This document shows, in pieces, positions 10,227 through 18,912 of a DNA stretch of 64,000 nt. The position numbers and the translations under genes are program-made. A model generated the notes under the pieces. That model saw only the letters and a program-made list of their open reading frames with translations, was not told the DNA's origin and made no database searches. Position 1 is the first letter of the stretch; every line of letters begins with the position of its first letter. The stretch is taken from the NCBI GenBank assembly GCA_028818375.1, contig JAPPOB010000009.1:62001-126000 (forward strand). Direction: 5' to 3'. This stretch comes from Anaerolineaceae bacterium. Its GTDB lineage: Bacteria > Chloroflexota > Anaerolineae > Aggregatilineales > Phototrophicaceae.

Positions 10227-11048
10227 TCAAAACGCAACCTCGTCCAGCGCGTCGATGTCGAGCGTGTCGGTCGGCAGGGCCATGTCCTCATCGCCCTCCC
10301 ATTCCGCCAGGGGGCCGGGCTTTTCGCCGCGGCCGCAGAACGAACGGTAGACGCAGAAACGGCAGCGGCGCTCGTCGTCGGTGAGCGGAAAGGCCTCGCA
10401 GCGGTCGATCTCACGCGCCAGGCCGCGCAGAAAGCGGTCGTCGGCCCGGTATTGCTCCGCATCATAGGGAAAACGCAGAACGTCTCCTTCGTGCTGCGCG
10501 TACCAGTAACGCATGTCGATGCGCGCCGGGTCGATCGCCTCGCCGCCATTCAGGCGCGCGCCCGCCCTGGCCAGCACGTAACGATAGACCCGGGTCTGCA
10601 TGCGCTCCGCCAGGCGAGCGGGCCGCGGCTTGCGCCGGCCAGTCTTCCAGTCCAGCAGCAGCGCCCTGCCGTCCGCCGCGATGGCCACCAGGTCCATCTT
10701 CGCCAGCAGCAGCCACTTGCCCAGGGGCGCCGTCAGGGTCAATTCGGGCCAGCGCTGCGAAGGGACGTCGGCCAGGCCGTTGGCCAGCCAGGCATCGTAC
10801 CAGCCCGCGACCTCGTCGTCCTCGATGCGCGGCCGCAGGGTTTCCGGCGGCAGACCCAGCAGGCTCTGCTGCACCAGGCGATGGAAGGAGGCCCCCTGCT
10901 CAAGGTGGCGTTCGAAGGCCGCCATGTCATCGACCTCGGCCGCCGGCCAGCGCTGATGACGCAGGTATTTCAGTTCAAAGCGGCGCGGGCAATCGACGTA
11001 GTCCTGCAAATTGCCCTGGGTGAAGACGAATTCCTCCGGCAGATTCAT
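10227..11048 (-). CDS. PD-(D/E)XK nuclease with AddB/Cas4-type 4Fe-4S cluster
   Basis: A stand-alone 273-residue nuclease of the RecB/AddB/Cas4 superfamily. The active site is visible as AKMDLV (D119) and LLDWKTG (D133, K135), with a downstream QTRVYRY motif. Four cysteines match an iron-sulphur staple: C20 (DCPRR) and C229, C232, C238 (C-x2-C-x5-C), the same C-terminal spacing as in Bacillus AddB. It therefore looks like the C-terminal nuclease domain of AddB made as a separate polypeptide. Its ATG overlaps the stop of the helicase by ATGA (11045-11048), which argues for a shared complex. Alternatives are a Cas4-like or generic repair nuclease, but no CRISPR array or cas gene is in the window. 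Confidence 0.85.
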   Translation of the reverse strand: MNLPEEFVFTQGNLQDYVDCPRRFELKYLRHQRWPAAEVDDMAAFERHLEQGASFHRLVQQSLLGLPPETLRPRIEDDEVAGWYDAWLANGLADVPSQRWPELTLTAPLGKWLLLAKMDLVAIAADGRALLLDWKTGRRKPRPARLAERMQTRVYRYVLARAGARLNGGEAIDPARIDMRYWYAQHEGDVLRFPYDAEQYRADDRFLRGLAREIDRCEAFPLTDDERRCRFCVYRSFCGRGEKPGPLAEWEGDEDMALPTDTLDIDALDEVAF

Positions 11049-13267
11049 GGCGCGCGCTCCGCCGCCATGGCTTCCCGCAACGCCCGCACCGGCATGGCCT
11101 CGCCCATGTCGCCCTGGCGGCCCGTGTTCCAGGTGATGACCAGTTCGCGCCGCGCGCGCGTGATGCCGACGTAGAGCAGGCGCAGCCGTTCCGCCGCCAG
11201 CAGCGCCCGCGCCGCGCGCGTCGGCCCGCCCTCACGGTAAGCCGCGTCTTTGGTTAGCGCCTCAAGCTGGGCCAGGACCTCGGCCTCAAGGTTCAGGTTG
11301 TCGCGGACAAACCAGCGCTCTGCGAAATACTGGTCGCCATCCATGGCCGAGGGAAAGTCATAGGTATTGGCGGACATGAGATAGACGCGGTCCCATTCCA
11401 GGCCCTTGGCCTTGTGCAACGTGGTCACCACCACGACCCCGCGATGCTGCTCCGGGTCGAAGCCGCTGTCTTGCTCGCCCATGGCCAGAAAGCGTCGTCG
11501 CCCGGCGGCGATCTGGCGCAACTCCGACGTGAACTCCGGCAGGCGGGCGTCCGCGTGCAACTCGGCGAACTGCCGCATAAGCACGGCCAGGCTCCAGACC
11601 ATGGCGACTTCCATCTCGGTGTGAAAGAGGTCACCGCCGATGGTCAGCAGCAGCTGGTCGATCGGCAGGTCGGCCGCTTCCTGCCAGCGCCGCAACACCC
11701 GGCGAAAGTCGTCCAGATGCTGTCGCAGGGATGCGTCCGGTCCGCAGAAGTCGTCCAGCCAATCGTCACCCGGCGCGGGCCACAAGTAGTCTTCCGTCCG
11801 GCGCAGCCGTCGCAGGTGGCCGGTGAGACTCTTTATGCTGCGCCGCGCGTCCTCCCTGTCGCGTTCGTCCCTTCGCCAGACACGATAGATCTGGGACAGG
11901 TGAGCGCTGTGATGGGGGTTGGCCAGATACTCCAGGGAGCGGCACAGGGAACCGGACACCGCCCGCGCGCCATCCGTAGAAATCAGGTTTTCCCGATAAG
12001 GCAAGCCCGCCGCGCGCAACTGCTCCACCAGTTTGCTGCCGCTGGCGTTGGTCGGCAGCAACACGGCGACCGTGGAGTCGGGGTTCTGCGGCAACCAGTG
12101 GCCCAGGGAACGCAACACAAGCGAGCGTTCTTCATCGGCAGAGAGCGCTTCATGATGCAAATGCGGATACCCGTCCACGTCGTCAGGGTTCTTCTGTGGA
12201 TCGTCGGGCGGCGCGGGCTCAACATACGGCGGCTCCAGTGGCTGTCGCCGGCGCACGTCCGGCTGCGGGTGCTGAAGGGACCAGTCGATCAGGCCGTTGG
12301 CGAGATGGTAGATGGCCGCCGCGCTGCGCCCGCTCTGCGGCATGTCATACGAAGCGACATCGGCTTCTTCGAGAAAGTCGCGCAGAAAGTTGGGGTTGGC
12401 GGTGGTATAAGACTCGTTGATCGCCTGGTTGGGGTCACCGACACGCGCCCAGTTGCCCTGCGGGCCGGCCAGCAGGCGCAAGATGCGCTCCTGCAGCATG
12501 CTGCTGTCCTGGGCCTCGTCCTCCAGAATCCAGGGCCAGCGCCGCTGCAGGCGCGCCAGATAGTCCGCGTCGCTCTTCAGGACGCGCAGGGCCAAGCGAA
12601 TCAAATCGCTGAAGTCGACGCCTCCACGATAGCGCAATCCGCTCTCGTAGCTTTCGAAAATGGCCTGGCAACTGTCGGCCAGGGGCAGTGACATGCCCTG
12701 TCCCCGCAGCAATTCGCGAAGGTGATCGGCATCCAGTTCCTCGTCCTTTGCCTGGCGGATGTAGCGCCCCGCGACATCGCGCATTAGGTGCGGCCAGTCC
12801 TGCTGCAGCACCTTGCGATTCTGTTGAAAGGATTCGCCCAACCAGTTTCCGGCGACCTCCGGGTTACCGCGCAGCCAGCCATCCACGGCTTCCTGCATGA
12901 TGTCCCGCGCCTCGCGCTCGTCGATGACGCGGAAATCCTCGGCCAGGCCCGCAAGCCCCGGTCGTTCCTTCACGACGTCATTCGCCAGGCCATGCAGGGT
13001 GCGTACGCGAAAGCCCACCATGCCTGGCAACTGGTCGCTGCTGTCCTGCAGTTCCTGCGCCAGGCGCGCGGCGACGTTGTTCACCGCAGAATTGACCAGA
13101 GTGACCACCAGCACTTCCTGCCCAGGCGCCAACCCGCCCGCGCGCACGAGTCGCGCCGCCAGGGCCACCAGGGTGGCGGTCTTGCCGCTGCCCGGGACGG
13201 CCGAAACGCCCATTTTGCCGCCGCGCCAGGCGAGAATGCGCGCCTGTGCCGGTCGCGGTCTAAACAC
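11045..13267 (-). CDS. UvrD/Rep-type SF1A DNA helicase (AddA-like, no nuclease domain)
   Basis: A 740-residue ATP-dependent 3'-5' helicase. Walker A is SAVPGSGKT at residues 22-30. The DEXX box reads DEAQDSSM. Motif V/VI regions read TTLHKAKGLEWD and LLYVGITRARREL. No PD-(D/E)XK domain follows the helicase core; the nuclease is encoded by the next gene. The GTG start at 13267 lies 8 bases inside the end of the upstream AddB-like gene, and its stop overlaps the nuclease start, so three proteins are made from tightly coupled cistrons. The likely role is end resection or repair as the motor subunit of an AddAB-like complex. A stand-alone UvrD paralogue is the alternative. Confidence 0.88.
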   Translation of the reverse strand: MFRPRPAQARILAWRGGKMGVSAVPGSGKTATLVALAARLVRAGGLAPGQEVLVVTLVNSAVNNVAARLAQELQDSSDQLPGMVGFRVRTLHGLANDVVKERPGLAGLAEDFRVIDEREARDIMQEAVDGWLRGNPEVAGNWLGESFQQNRKVLQQDWPHLMRDVAGRYIRQAKDEELDADHLRELLRGQGMSLPLADSCQAIFESYESGLRYRGGVDFSDLIRLALRVLKSDADYLARLQRRWPWILEDEAQDSSMLQERILRLLAGPQGNWARVGDPNQAINESYTTANPNFLRDFLEEADVASYDMPQSGRSAAAIYHLANGLIDWSLQHPQPDVRRRQPLEPPYVEPAPPDDPQKNPDDVDGYPHLHHEALSADEERSLVLRSLGHWLPQNPDSTVAVLLPTNASGSKLVEQLRAAGLPYRENLISTDGARAVSGSLCRSLEYLANPHHSAHLSQIYRVWRRDERDREDARRSIKSLTGHLRRLRRTEDYLWPAPGDDWLDDFCGPDASLRQHLDDFRRVLRRWQEAADLPIDQLLLTIGGDLFHTEMEVAMVWSLAVLMRQFAELHADARLPEFTSELRQIAAGRRRFLAMGEQDSGFDPEQHRGVVVVTTLHKAKGLEWDRVYLMSANTYDFPSAMDGDQYFAERWFVRDNLNLEAEVLAQLEALTKDAAYREGGPTRAARALLAAERLRLLYVGITRARRELVITWNTGRQGDMGEAMPVRALREAMAAERAP

Positions 13268-15353
13268 CGTCGCCCTCAGGCATCAGGTAACGTTGCATGT
13301 TGTGAAGCGCCAGCAGCAGAGGGCCGCGTTCTTCCATGCCCCGTTCGCCATACTCGCTGATACCCAGGTAAACGCGCTTGCGGCAGCGACGTAGGAGGCC
13401 CAGTGCCACGTTCGCCAAAGACTCCGCGCCGGCCGCCTCTTCGTCGGCATCCAGCCACTTGCGCCCTGCTTCCCAGTGACGACTCAGCACCCAGGGGTGG
13501 GTCAGCGGCTGATAGACGCGGCGTCCCCAACCGCTGCTGCCCACGTTGAGCCAAAACTGGTAGTCCACCGGACGATTGCTCATGAGATAGGTGTGGGCCG
13601 GCGCCAGCAACACACCCTCGCTGCGGTCCAGTTCCCAGTCGCGCAGGTACTGGTTGGCCAGGACGCCCTCTTCCACCATGCGCAGGTAGTCCTGATTCAC
13701 AGAAGCTGCGGGGCCGAGCTCCGTTAGCAGGCGCCGGAAGCTGCGCGCGGAATCGACCAGGTTGGCGACCGTCGCTCCGGAGGATTCGCGCCTGTGAAGC
13801 CCGAAGCCGGGTTGCGACATGACTTCCCCGAAGAAGGAACTGAAGAACAGGTCCAGCGGAAGTTCCGGCGGGACCTGCGCCAGCCAGCCACAAAGCCTGT
13901 CGTACCTTTCGCCCAGTTGAAAGGTGATGCGTTGCTGCAGGCGGGCGTCCGTGATGTTTTCGAAGGGCAACAGACCGCCATCGCGATAGAGCGCGTCCGC
14001 CAGCAGGCGCGCCCGAATTGGGTCCATGGCTTCGATGGCGGTGGTCAATGCGCTGGCCACGTCAAAGCGGTCGGGCGCCAGCCCCGGGGCATGTTGCGCC
14101 AGGCGCGCGAATGTCAGCAGGGCGCGCACTTCCGGCTCGTCGCGCAAGGCCCGCGACGGCCGGTGCGAGCGATGCGGCACGCCGCGCTCATCCAGCCGCG
14201 CCTGCAGGGCGAAGCGCAAGGCGTCCGGCATGAACGGCGCCACCACCACGATCTCCTGCGCCGCCACCCCTTCCTTATGCACCAGACGGGCGATGTGTTG
14301 CACGGTCCAGTCAATCATTTGCGGATGCCAGCGCGCCCTCGCCGGCCAGCGCAGGGCCGCGCGGCCATTGCCATGCTTCGGCAGCGGGCCCTCGGCCCGG
14401 CCCAGCGTCTTCGCCATGGCAAAATGTAGCGCGGCAACGTCCTCCGACATGGCGCGGCGACGGTCCAGTGTGACAGAGAGGTCGCACAGCGCCTGCAGGG
14501 AGCGGGCCTGCGCCGGGTCCGCGCCCAGGAAGCGGCGCAGTCCCGCCTCGCTGTCGTAGATCAGCAGGGCGGAATCGCAATGTGGCAGCCAGTCGCCCAG
14601 CAAATCGTGCAACGTCGGCGTGTCTTCTTCCAGGTTGTCAACCAACACATGACGGTAGCGCCGTATCAGATAGCCGCGGGCGTTCTCCAGCGGCCAAAGC
14701 TGTTTACGCAGGATGTCAATGAGCAGCGAAAAGTCAATCAGGTTGTGTTTCAGGCATGCGGCGCGAAAAAGGCTGGCGCAGGCCTGGGCATCGTCGTAGA
14801 TGAAGGCCTGTTCTGACGAGCCACGCCAGGCCGCTTTCAGGCGGGCACCGATTTCCTCGGGCGGGAAACCCACCAGCGCCGACTTGTTGAGGTTGTCCAC
14901 AATCTGGGTGTAAAGGCGGTTGCGACTGATCGTCACGCCGCGGAAGTAGTCGCGCCTTTCGATTTCATCACCCACGAAACGCCGCATCAGGTATTGCGAC
15001 AGCTCCAGTCCCGGGAAACGGGGCGGCGCCAGGGGCCGGGCGCAGCCTGTGTCCGCGGCGATGAGCGGCCAGAAGAGTTCGAGCAATTCCCGCGCCAGGC
15101 TGCCCAGGGTCGTGACACGTACCTCGGCGCCGCCGGGCGCCCGCGATCGACGCAGGGCCTCCTGCCAGGGCAGGCCGGTGGCCCGCTGTGGCACAAGCAC
15201 CAGAACGCGAGTGGGAGGCGCGCCGGCATGCAGCAATTGCTTGACCCGCTCAATACCGGCAGTCGTTTTGCCCGTGCCGGCGAGGCCCTCCAGGAAGACC
15301 TTGCGGTCCAGGTTGTCGCGCGCCACCTGTTGTTGCTTGACCAGGAGGTACAT
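13260..15353 (-). CDS. AddB-like, probably inactivated SF1 helicase subunit lacking its nuclease domain
   Basis: A 697-residue protein with an intact Walker A (LEGLAGTGKTT, residues 21-31) followed by VLVLVPQRATGLPWQ, which resembles the N-terminus of AddB. The position of the DEXX box is degenerate: VLVDNLEEDTPT near residues 236-247 instead of VDEAQD. The rest is helicase-like in layout (RVYLGISEYGERG near the C-terminus echoes motif VI), but key motifs are eroded. This matches AddB, whose helicase half has lost activity. The AddB C-terminal nuclease is missing here and is instead found two genes downstream. The ATG at 15353 follows GAGGCGGGGC. It is the first gene of the five-gene operon. 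Confidence 0.72.
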   Translation of the reverse strand: MYLLVKQQQVARDNLDRKVFLEGLAGTGKTTAGIERVKQLLHAGAPPTRVLVLVPQRATGLPWQEALRRSRAPGGAEVRVTTLGSLARELLELFWPLIAADTGCARPLAPPRFPGLELSQYLMRRFVGDEIERRDYFRGVTISRNRLYTQIVDNLNKSALVGFPPEEIGARLKAAWRGSSEQAFIYDDAQACASLFRAACLKHNLIDFSLLIDILRKQLWPLENARGYLIRRYRHVLVDNLEEDTPTLHDLLGDWLPHCDSALLIYDSEAGLRRFLGADPAQARSLQALCDLSVTLDRRRAMSEDVAALHFAMAKTLGRAEGPLPKHGNGRAALRWPARARWHPQMIDWTVQHIARLVHKEGVAAQEIVVVAPFMPDALRFALQARLDERGVPHRSHRPSRALRDEPEVRALLTFARLAQHAPGLAPDRFDVASALTTAIEAMDPIRARLLADALYRDGGLLPFENITDARLQQRITFQLGERYDRLCGWLAQVPPELPLDLFFSSFFGEVMSQPGFGLHRRESSGATVANLVDSARSFRRLLTELGPAASVNQDYLRMVEEGVLANQYLRDWELDRSEGVLLAPAHTYLMSNRPVDYQFWLNVGSSGWGRRVYQPLTHPWVLSRHWEAGRKWLDADEEAAGAESLANVALGLLRRCRKRVYLGISEYGERGMEERGPLLLALHNMQRYLMPEGDGV

Positions 15354-15383
15354 GCCCCGCCTCGTCGCCCCTCGAACTGTTTC

Positions 15384-15389
15384 AGTATA
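15384..15389 (-). promoter_or_regulatory. Putative -10 element of the AddB-like/helicase/recJ operon
   Basis: The minus strand reads GCTATACTGAAA, with TATACT about 30 bases upstream of the ATG at 15353. The same GCTATACTG string occurs upstream of the tRNA-Arg gene and of the wecA-like gene. No convincing -35 hexamer is seen at 16-18 bases. Confidence 0.4.
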
Positions 15390-15421
15390 GCAACGGGATT
15401 GCCGGACTCTGGAAACCTGAG

Positions 15422-15449
15422 TTCGCAATGTGAGCGCAAGTGTTACAAT
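15422..15449 (+). promoter_or_regulatory. Putative promoter of the peptide-type ABC operon
   Basis: TTCGCA (15422-15427) and TACAAT (15444-15449) are separated by 16 bases, about 46 bases before the ATG at 15496. Four of six bases match the -35 consensus and five of six match the -10 consensus. The position between divergent genes supports it. Confidence 0.38.
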
Positions 15450-15495
15450 GTGGTCAATACAATGCGGCAATGAATAGACAATGGGGAATGGGCCT

Positions 15496-17025
15496 ATGCG
15501 CATCAAAGTAGTTTTGTTTCTGGTCATTGTTTCCTTGATCTTCCCGCTGTTTCCGGTCAGCGGCCAACCCTCGGGCGAACTGGTGATTGCCCTGCCCAAC
15601 GACCCAACAGGCATTTTCATAGCCAACGCTTCCGACGTCACCGCCATCAGCGCCACGCGACCCCTCTATGACGGGTTGGTCGTTTACGGAGCCGATGGAT
15701 CGATCCAGCCCGGCCTGGCTGAAAGCTGGGACATCAGCGAGGACGGCCGAACTTATACCTTCCACCTGCGCGAAGGGGTGACGTTCCACAATGGCGAAGA
15801 CTTCAACGCCCACGCCGTCGGCACGATCTGGGAATATGGCATGACGCCCACCAACCAGTGGCTGTCCTACTATGATTCGGTGGCCTCGGCCGAAGACATC
15901 GTGGTCATCGACGACTACACGGTCCAAATCACCACCAGCGAAGCCGATGCCTTCTTCCTGAGCGAAATGGCGAACGGCTGGTTCGCCATCCCGCCGGGGT
16001 ACCTTGCGGAAGTCGGGCTTGAGGCCTTCGAGGCGTCTCCGGTCGGCACCGGGCCCTTCATGCTGGAACACTGGGCGCCGGGCGACCGCATTGTCATGCG
16101 CGCCTTCCCGGACTACTGGAACCCGGAGCAGCCAAAGGTCGAGCGCCTGACTTTCCGCATCATCCCTGACGCCACCACGCGAATGGCCGCCATCCAGACC
16201 GGTGAGGTGGACATCGTCACGCGACTGAATACCGACGACGTCGCCCTTCTGGAATTCAACCCTGACGTCAATATCGTGTCCTACCCCAACGACCGCGTGT
16301 ACTACGTCGCCTTCAAGAACATCGGCAACGGCGTCGGTACGCCGCTGGAAAACGAACTCGTGCGGCAGGCTCTGAACCTCGCGGTGGACCGCGAAGGCCT
16401 GGTCGCAGCGCTCTTCAGCGGCAACGGGCAGACGGTTTCCGGCTTCGTCATACCAAGCAATCTGGGTTACGACCCGTCGCTGCTGCCCTACCCCCATGAC
16501 CCGCAGCGGGCCCGGGAATTGCTGGCAGAGGCCGGCTACCCCGATGGCTTCGGGATCGGCATGAGTTGCCCGGCCGACGCCTACACCAACATCAACGAGG
16601 TCTGTCTTTCGGTGCAGCGAGACCTCGGCGCCATCGGCGTTGACGTCGATTTGGAATTCAAGACGACCAACGCTTTCTGGTCCGAAGCCCACTACGCGAC
16701 AACCGGGCCCATGTACGTGGACAGTTGGTCCTCACCCAACGGAGAGGCCTTCTGGCGCCTTGAGGGCTCCCTCACGCCCGGCTACTACTACAGCACCTGG
16801 ACGGATCCGGACATCGTTGACTATCTGGGGCGGATCGCGCAGGCGGTCGATCGCGAGGAGCGGGCCGCGCTCTACGCTGAACTCTCCCACTACATGTATG
16901 ACGACCCGCCCTACATCTATCTTTACATTCTCAACCTCTTTGAGGCCACGACCAAACGCGTCACCGGTTACCAGCCATTGCCCAACGAGACCTTCTACCT
17001 CAATGAGGTCGGCGTGGACGGCTAA
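15496..17025 (+). CDS. ABC transporter substrate-binding protein, family 5 (peptide/nickel/oligosaccharide)
   Basis: Extracytoplasmic solute-binding protein of 509 residues. The ATG at 15496 is preferred over one at 15481 because it begins a signal peptide (MRIKVVLFLVIVSLIF then FPVSGQP). No lipobox cysteine is visible near the cleavage site. Family 5 features include ARPLYDGL-like TRPLYDGLVVY, LAESWDISEDGRTYTFHLREGVTFHNGEDF and NDRVYYVAFKN. The two permeases follow directly. These proteins bind di- and oligopeptides, but also oligosaccharides and other solutes, so the ligand is open. No dppD/dppF-type ATPases follow. Confidence 0.92.
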   Translation: MRIKVVLFLVIVSLIFPLFPVSGQPSGELVIALPNDPTGIFIANASDVTAISATRPLYDGLVVYGADGSIQPGLAESWDISEDGRTYTFHLREGVTFHNGEDFNAHAVGTIWEYGMTPTNQWLSYYDSVASAEDIVVIDDYTVQITTSEADAFFLSEMANGWFAIPPGYLAEVGLEAFEASPVGTGPFMLEHWAPGDRIVMRAFPDYWNPEQPKVERLTFRIIPDATTRMAAIQTGEVDIVTRLNTDDVALLEFNPDVNIVSYPNDRVYYVAFKNIGNGVGTPLENELVRQALNLAVDREGLVAALFSGNGQTVSGFVIPSNLGYDPSLLPYPHDPQRARELLAEAGYPDGFGIGMSCPADAYTNINEVCLSVQRDLGAIGVDVDLEFKTTNAFWSEAHYATTGPMYVDSWSSPNGEAFWRLEGSLTPGYYYSTWTDPDIVDYLGRIAQAVDREERAALYAELSHYMYDDPPYIYLYILNLFEATTKRVTGYQPLPNETFYLNEVGVDG

Positions 17026-17069
17026 CAGGGAGAGCGCACCTGGTCCGGCTTTCGCCAGGGAGTGATGCG

Positions 17070-17987
17070 ATTTTCCAATTCCTGTATCGTCGTATCCTGC
17101 AGTCCATCGCCCTGATCATCGGCGTACTGGTACTGGTCTTTTTCACCGTGCGTCTGACCGGCGATCCCGTGGGTCTGATGGTGGCGCGCAACGCCACACC
17201 GGAGCAGCGCGAGGCCTTTCGCGTCGCCCATGGTTTCGATCGCCCGCTGGCCGAACAGTTCCTCGGTTACCTCGGCAACGCGCTGGGCGGAGACCTGGGC
17301 AAGTCGCTGCGTTTGCATCTGCCCAACACGGAACTCATCATGCAGCGTCTGCCGGCAACCATGGAACTGGCGCTGGCGGCGCTGGCGCTCTCCTTGCTGA
17401 TCGCCGTGCCGCTGGGCATCGTCAGCGGCGTGTTTCCGGGTTCGCCTCTGGATCTGCTCGCGCGCCTGATCGGCCTCGCCGGGCAGACCATCCCGTCCTT
17501 CTGGCTGGCGATGATCCTGATTCTGGTATTCGCCGTGAATCTGCGCCTCTTCCCCACCTTCGGACGAGACAGCCCGCAACATCTGGTCCTGCCGGCCGTC
17601 GCCCTGAGCGTGGCGGGCATGGGGCAAATGGTGAGGCTCTTGCGTTCAGCCGTGCTTGAGGTCTGCCGGGAGAACTACATCCGTACCGCCCGCGCCAAGG
17701 GCCTCTCCGAAGTCGTTATCACCCTGCGCCACGTCACGCCCAACGCCCTGATCCCGCTGGTCAGCGTCGTTGGCGTCAATTTCACCTACATGCTTGGTGG
17801 CTCGGTCTATATCGAAACCATCTTCGCCTGGCCGGGCCTGGGCACCCTGCTCAACGATGCCATCAATGACAGTGACTTCCCGCTGGTACAGGCCATCACC
17901 ATCTTCATCGCCGCCTTCGCCATCGGCCTTAACCTGCTGACCGACATCGCCTATGACCTGATCGACCCGCGTGCCCGGCAGCGTTGA
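17070..17987 (+). CDS. ABC transporter permease, DppB/OppB type (start codon uncertain)
   Basis: First membrane subunit of the family 5 importer. The conserved N-terminus is encoded in frame as IFQFLYRRILQSIALIIGVLV from 17070, which aligns with the usual MF.FLLRRLLQ start of DppB proteins. No ATG, GTG or TTG occurs in this frame between the stop of the binding protein and the first membrane helix. AGGGAG at 17057-17062 is well placed for an ATT start at 17070. The next GTG (17148) would delete the first helix. An out-of-frame ATG at 17065 suggests an alternative: a one-base indel near the start. The EAA-type loop reads NYIRTARAKGLSEVVITLRH and the C-terminus is typical. The start codon is inference. 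Confidence 0.85.
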   Translation: MFQFLYRRILQSIALIIGVLVLVFFTVRLTGDPVGLMVARNATPEQREAFRVAHGFDRPLAEQFLGYLGNALGGDLGKSLRLHLPNTELIMQRLPATMELALAALALSLLIAVPLGIVSGVFPGSPLDLLARLIGLAGQTIPSFWLAMILILVFAVNLRLFPTFGRDSPQHLVLPAVALSVAGMGQMVRLLRSAVLEVCRENYIRTARAKGLSEVVITLRHVTPNALIPLVSVVGVNFTYMLGGSVYIETIFAWPGLGTLLNDAINDSDFPLVQAITIFIAAFAIGLNLLTDIAYDLIDPRARQR

Positions 17988-17988
17988 C

Positions 17989-18906
17989 ATGCTCGTACGC
18001 TTCATCGACGCGCTCGACCCGAGGCAGCCGCGATCGCGACTTCGGGTGGCCCTCCCCTACGGAGTCCACCGCCTGCTGCACGACCCCGGCGCATTGCTCG
18101 GCCTCGTTCTCGTTTCCATGGTGTTGCTGACAGCCCTGTTCGCGGATCAACTGGCACCCTACGGACCGACGGAAGGCAGCCTGCTGGACGCCAAGCGGCC
18201 GGAAGCCTGGCAGGAGCAGGGGCTGCCGGGCCATGTGCTGGGCACGGACCAGCTGGGCCAGGACATCCTGAGTCGCGTCATCTACGGCGCGCGCGTCTCA
18301 CTGGCGGTCGGCTTCTTCGGTGTGCTGCTGGCCAGCGCCATCGGCGTGACCCTGGGCATGAGCGCCGGCTATCTGGGGGGGCGGGTTGACGAGGCCATAA
18401 CCGCCGTCGTCAACCTGCTGCTCTCTTTCCCCTATCTCGTGCTGGTGATCATTGTCGCGACAGTCTTCGGCCGCAATCTGCTCAACGTCATCATTATTTT
18501 CGGCGTCACGGATGCGCCAGTCTTCGCGCGCCTTGTCCGCGGTGAGGTCTTGCGCCTGCGCAACGTCGATTTCGTCGTGGCCGCCGTGGGACTGGGCGTG
18601 CCGACCTGGCGCATCCTGCTGCGCCATCTGCTGCCCAACCTGGTCGGGCCGCTGGTGACCCTGATGACCTTTGAGATGTCGGCCATGATCTTCTACGAAG
18701 CCGGCCTGAGTTTTCTCGGACTCAGCGTGCCGCCGGAAGTGCCCAGCTGGGGCAACATGCTGGCCCTGGGGCGCAAGTTCCTGTACATCTTTCCGTGGAT
18801 GTCGATTTACCCGGGACTGGCTATCTCGCTCACCGCCTTCGGCGTCAACCTGCTGGGCGACTGGCTGCGTGATGTCCTGGACCCGCGTCTGCGCCGCGCC
18901 GACTGA
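17989..18906 (+). CDS. ABC transporter permease, DppC/OppC type
   Basis: Second membrane subunit of the same importer, 305 residues from the ATG at 17989, which lies one base after the stop of the DppB-like gene. A GTG at 17971 is an alternative that overlaps that gene. It has the DppC signatures HVLGTDQLGQDILSRVIYGARVSL, a periplasmic loop before the core, and the coupling-loop region RLVRGEVLRLRNVDFVVAAVGLG. The C-terminus reads NLLGDWLRDVLDPRLRR. No ATPase gene follows; the next gene is convergent. The importer must use ATPases encoded elsewhere or share them. Confidence 0.92.
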   Translation: MLVRFIDALDPRQPRSRLRVALPYGVHRLLHDPGALLGLVLVSMVLLTALFADQLAPYGPTEGSLLDAKRPEAWQEQGLPGHVLGTDQLGQDILSRVIYGARVSLAVGFFGVLLASAIGVTLGMSAGYLGGRVDEAITAVVNLLLSFPYLVLVIIVATVFGRNLLNVIIIFGVTDAPVFARLVRGEVLRLRNVDFVVAAVGLGVPTWRILLRHLLPNLVGPLVTLMTFEMSAMIFYEAGLSFLGLSVPPEVPSWGNMLALGRKFLYIFPWMSIYPGLAISLTAFGVNLLGDWLRDVLDPRLRRAD

Positions 18907-18912
18907 GGCCTG

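Noticed and set aside
10227..11048. Cas4 of a CRISPR system
   Set aside because: No repeat-spacer array and no other cas gene is visible in the window, and the gene is translationally coupled to a UvrD helicase, which fits AddB-type nucleases better.
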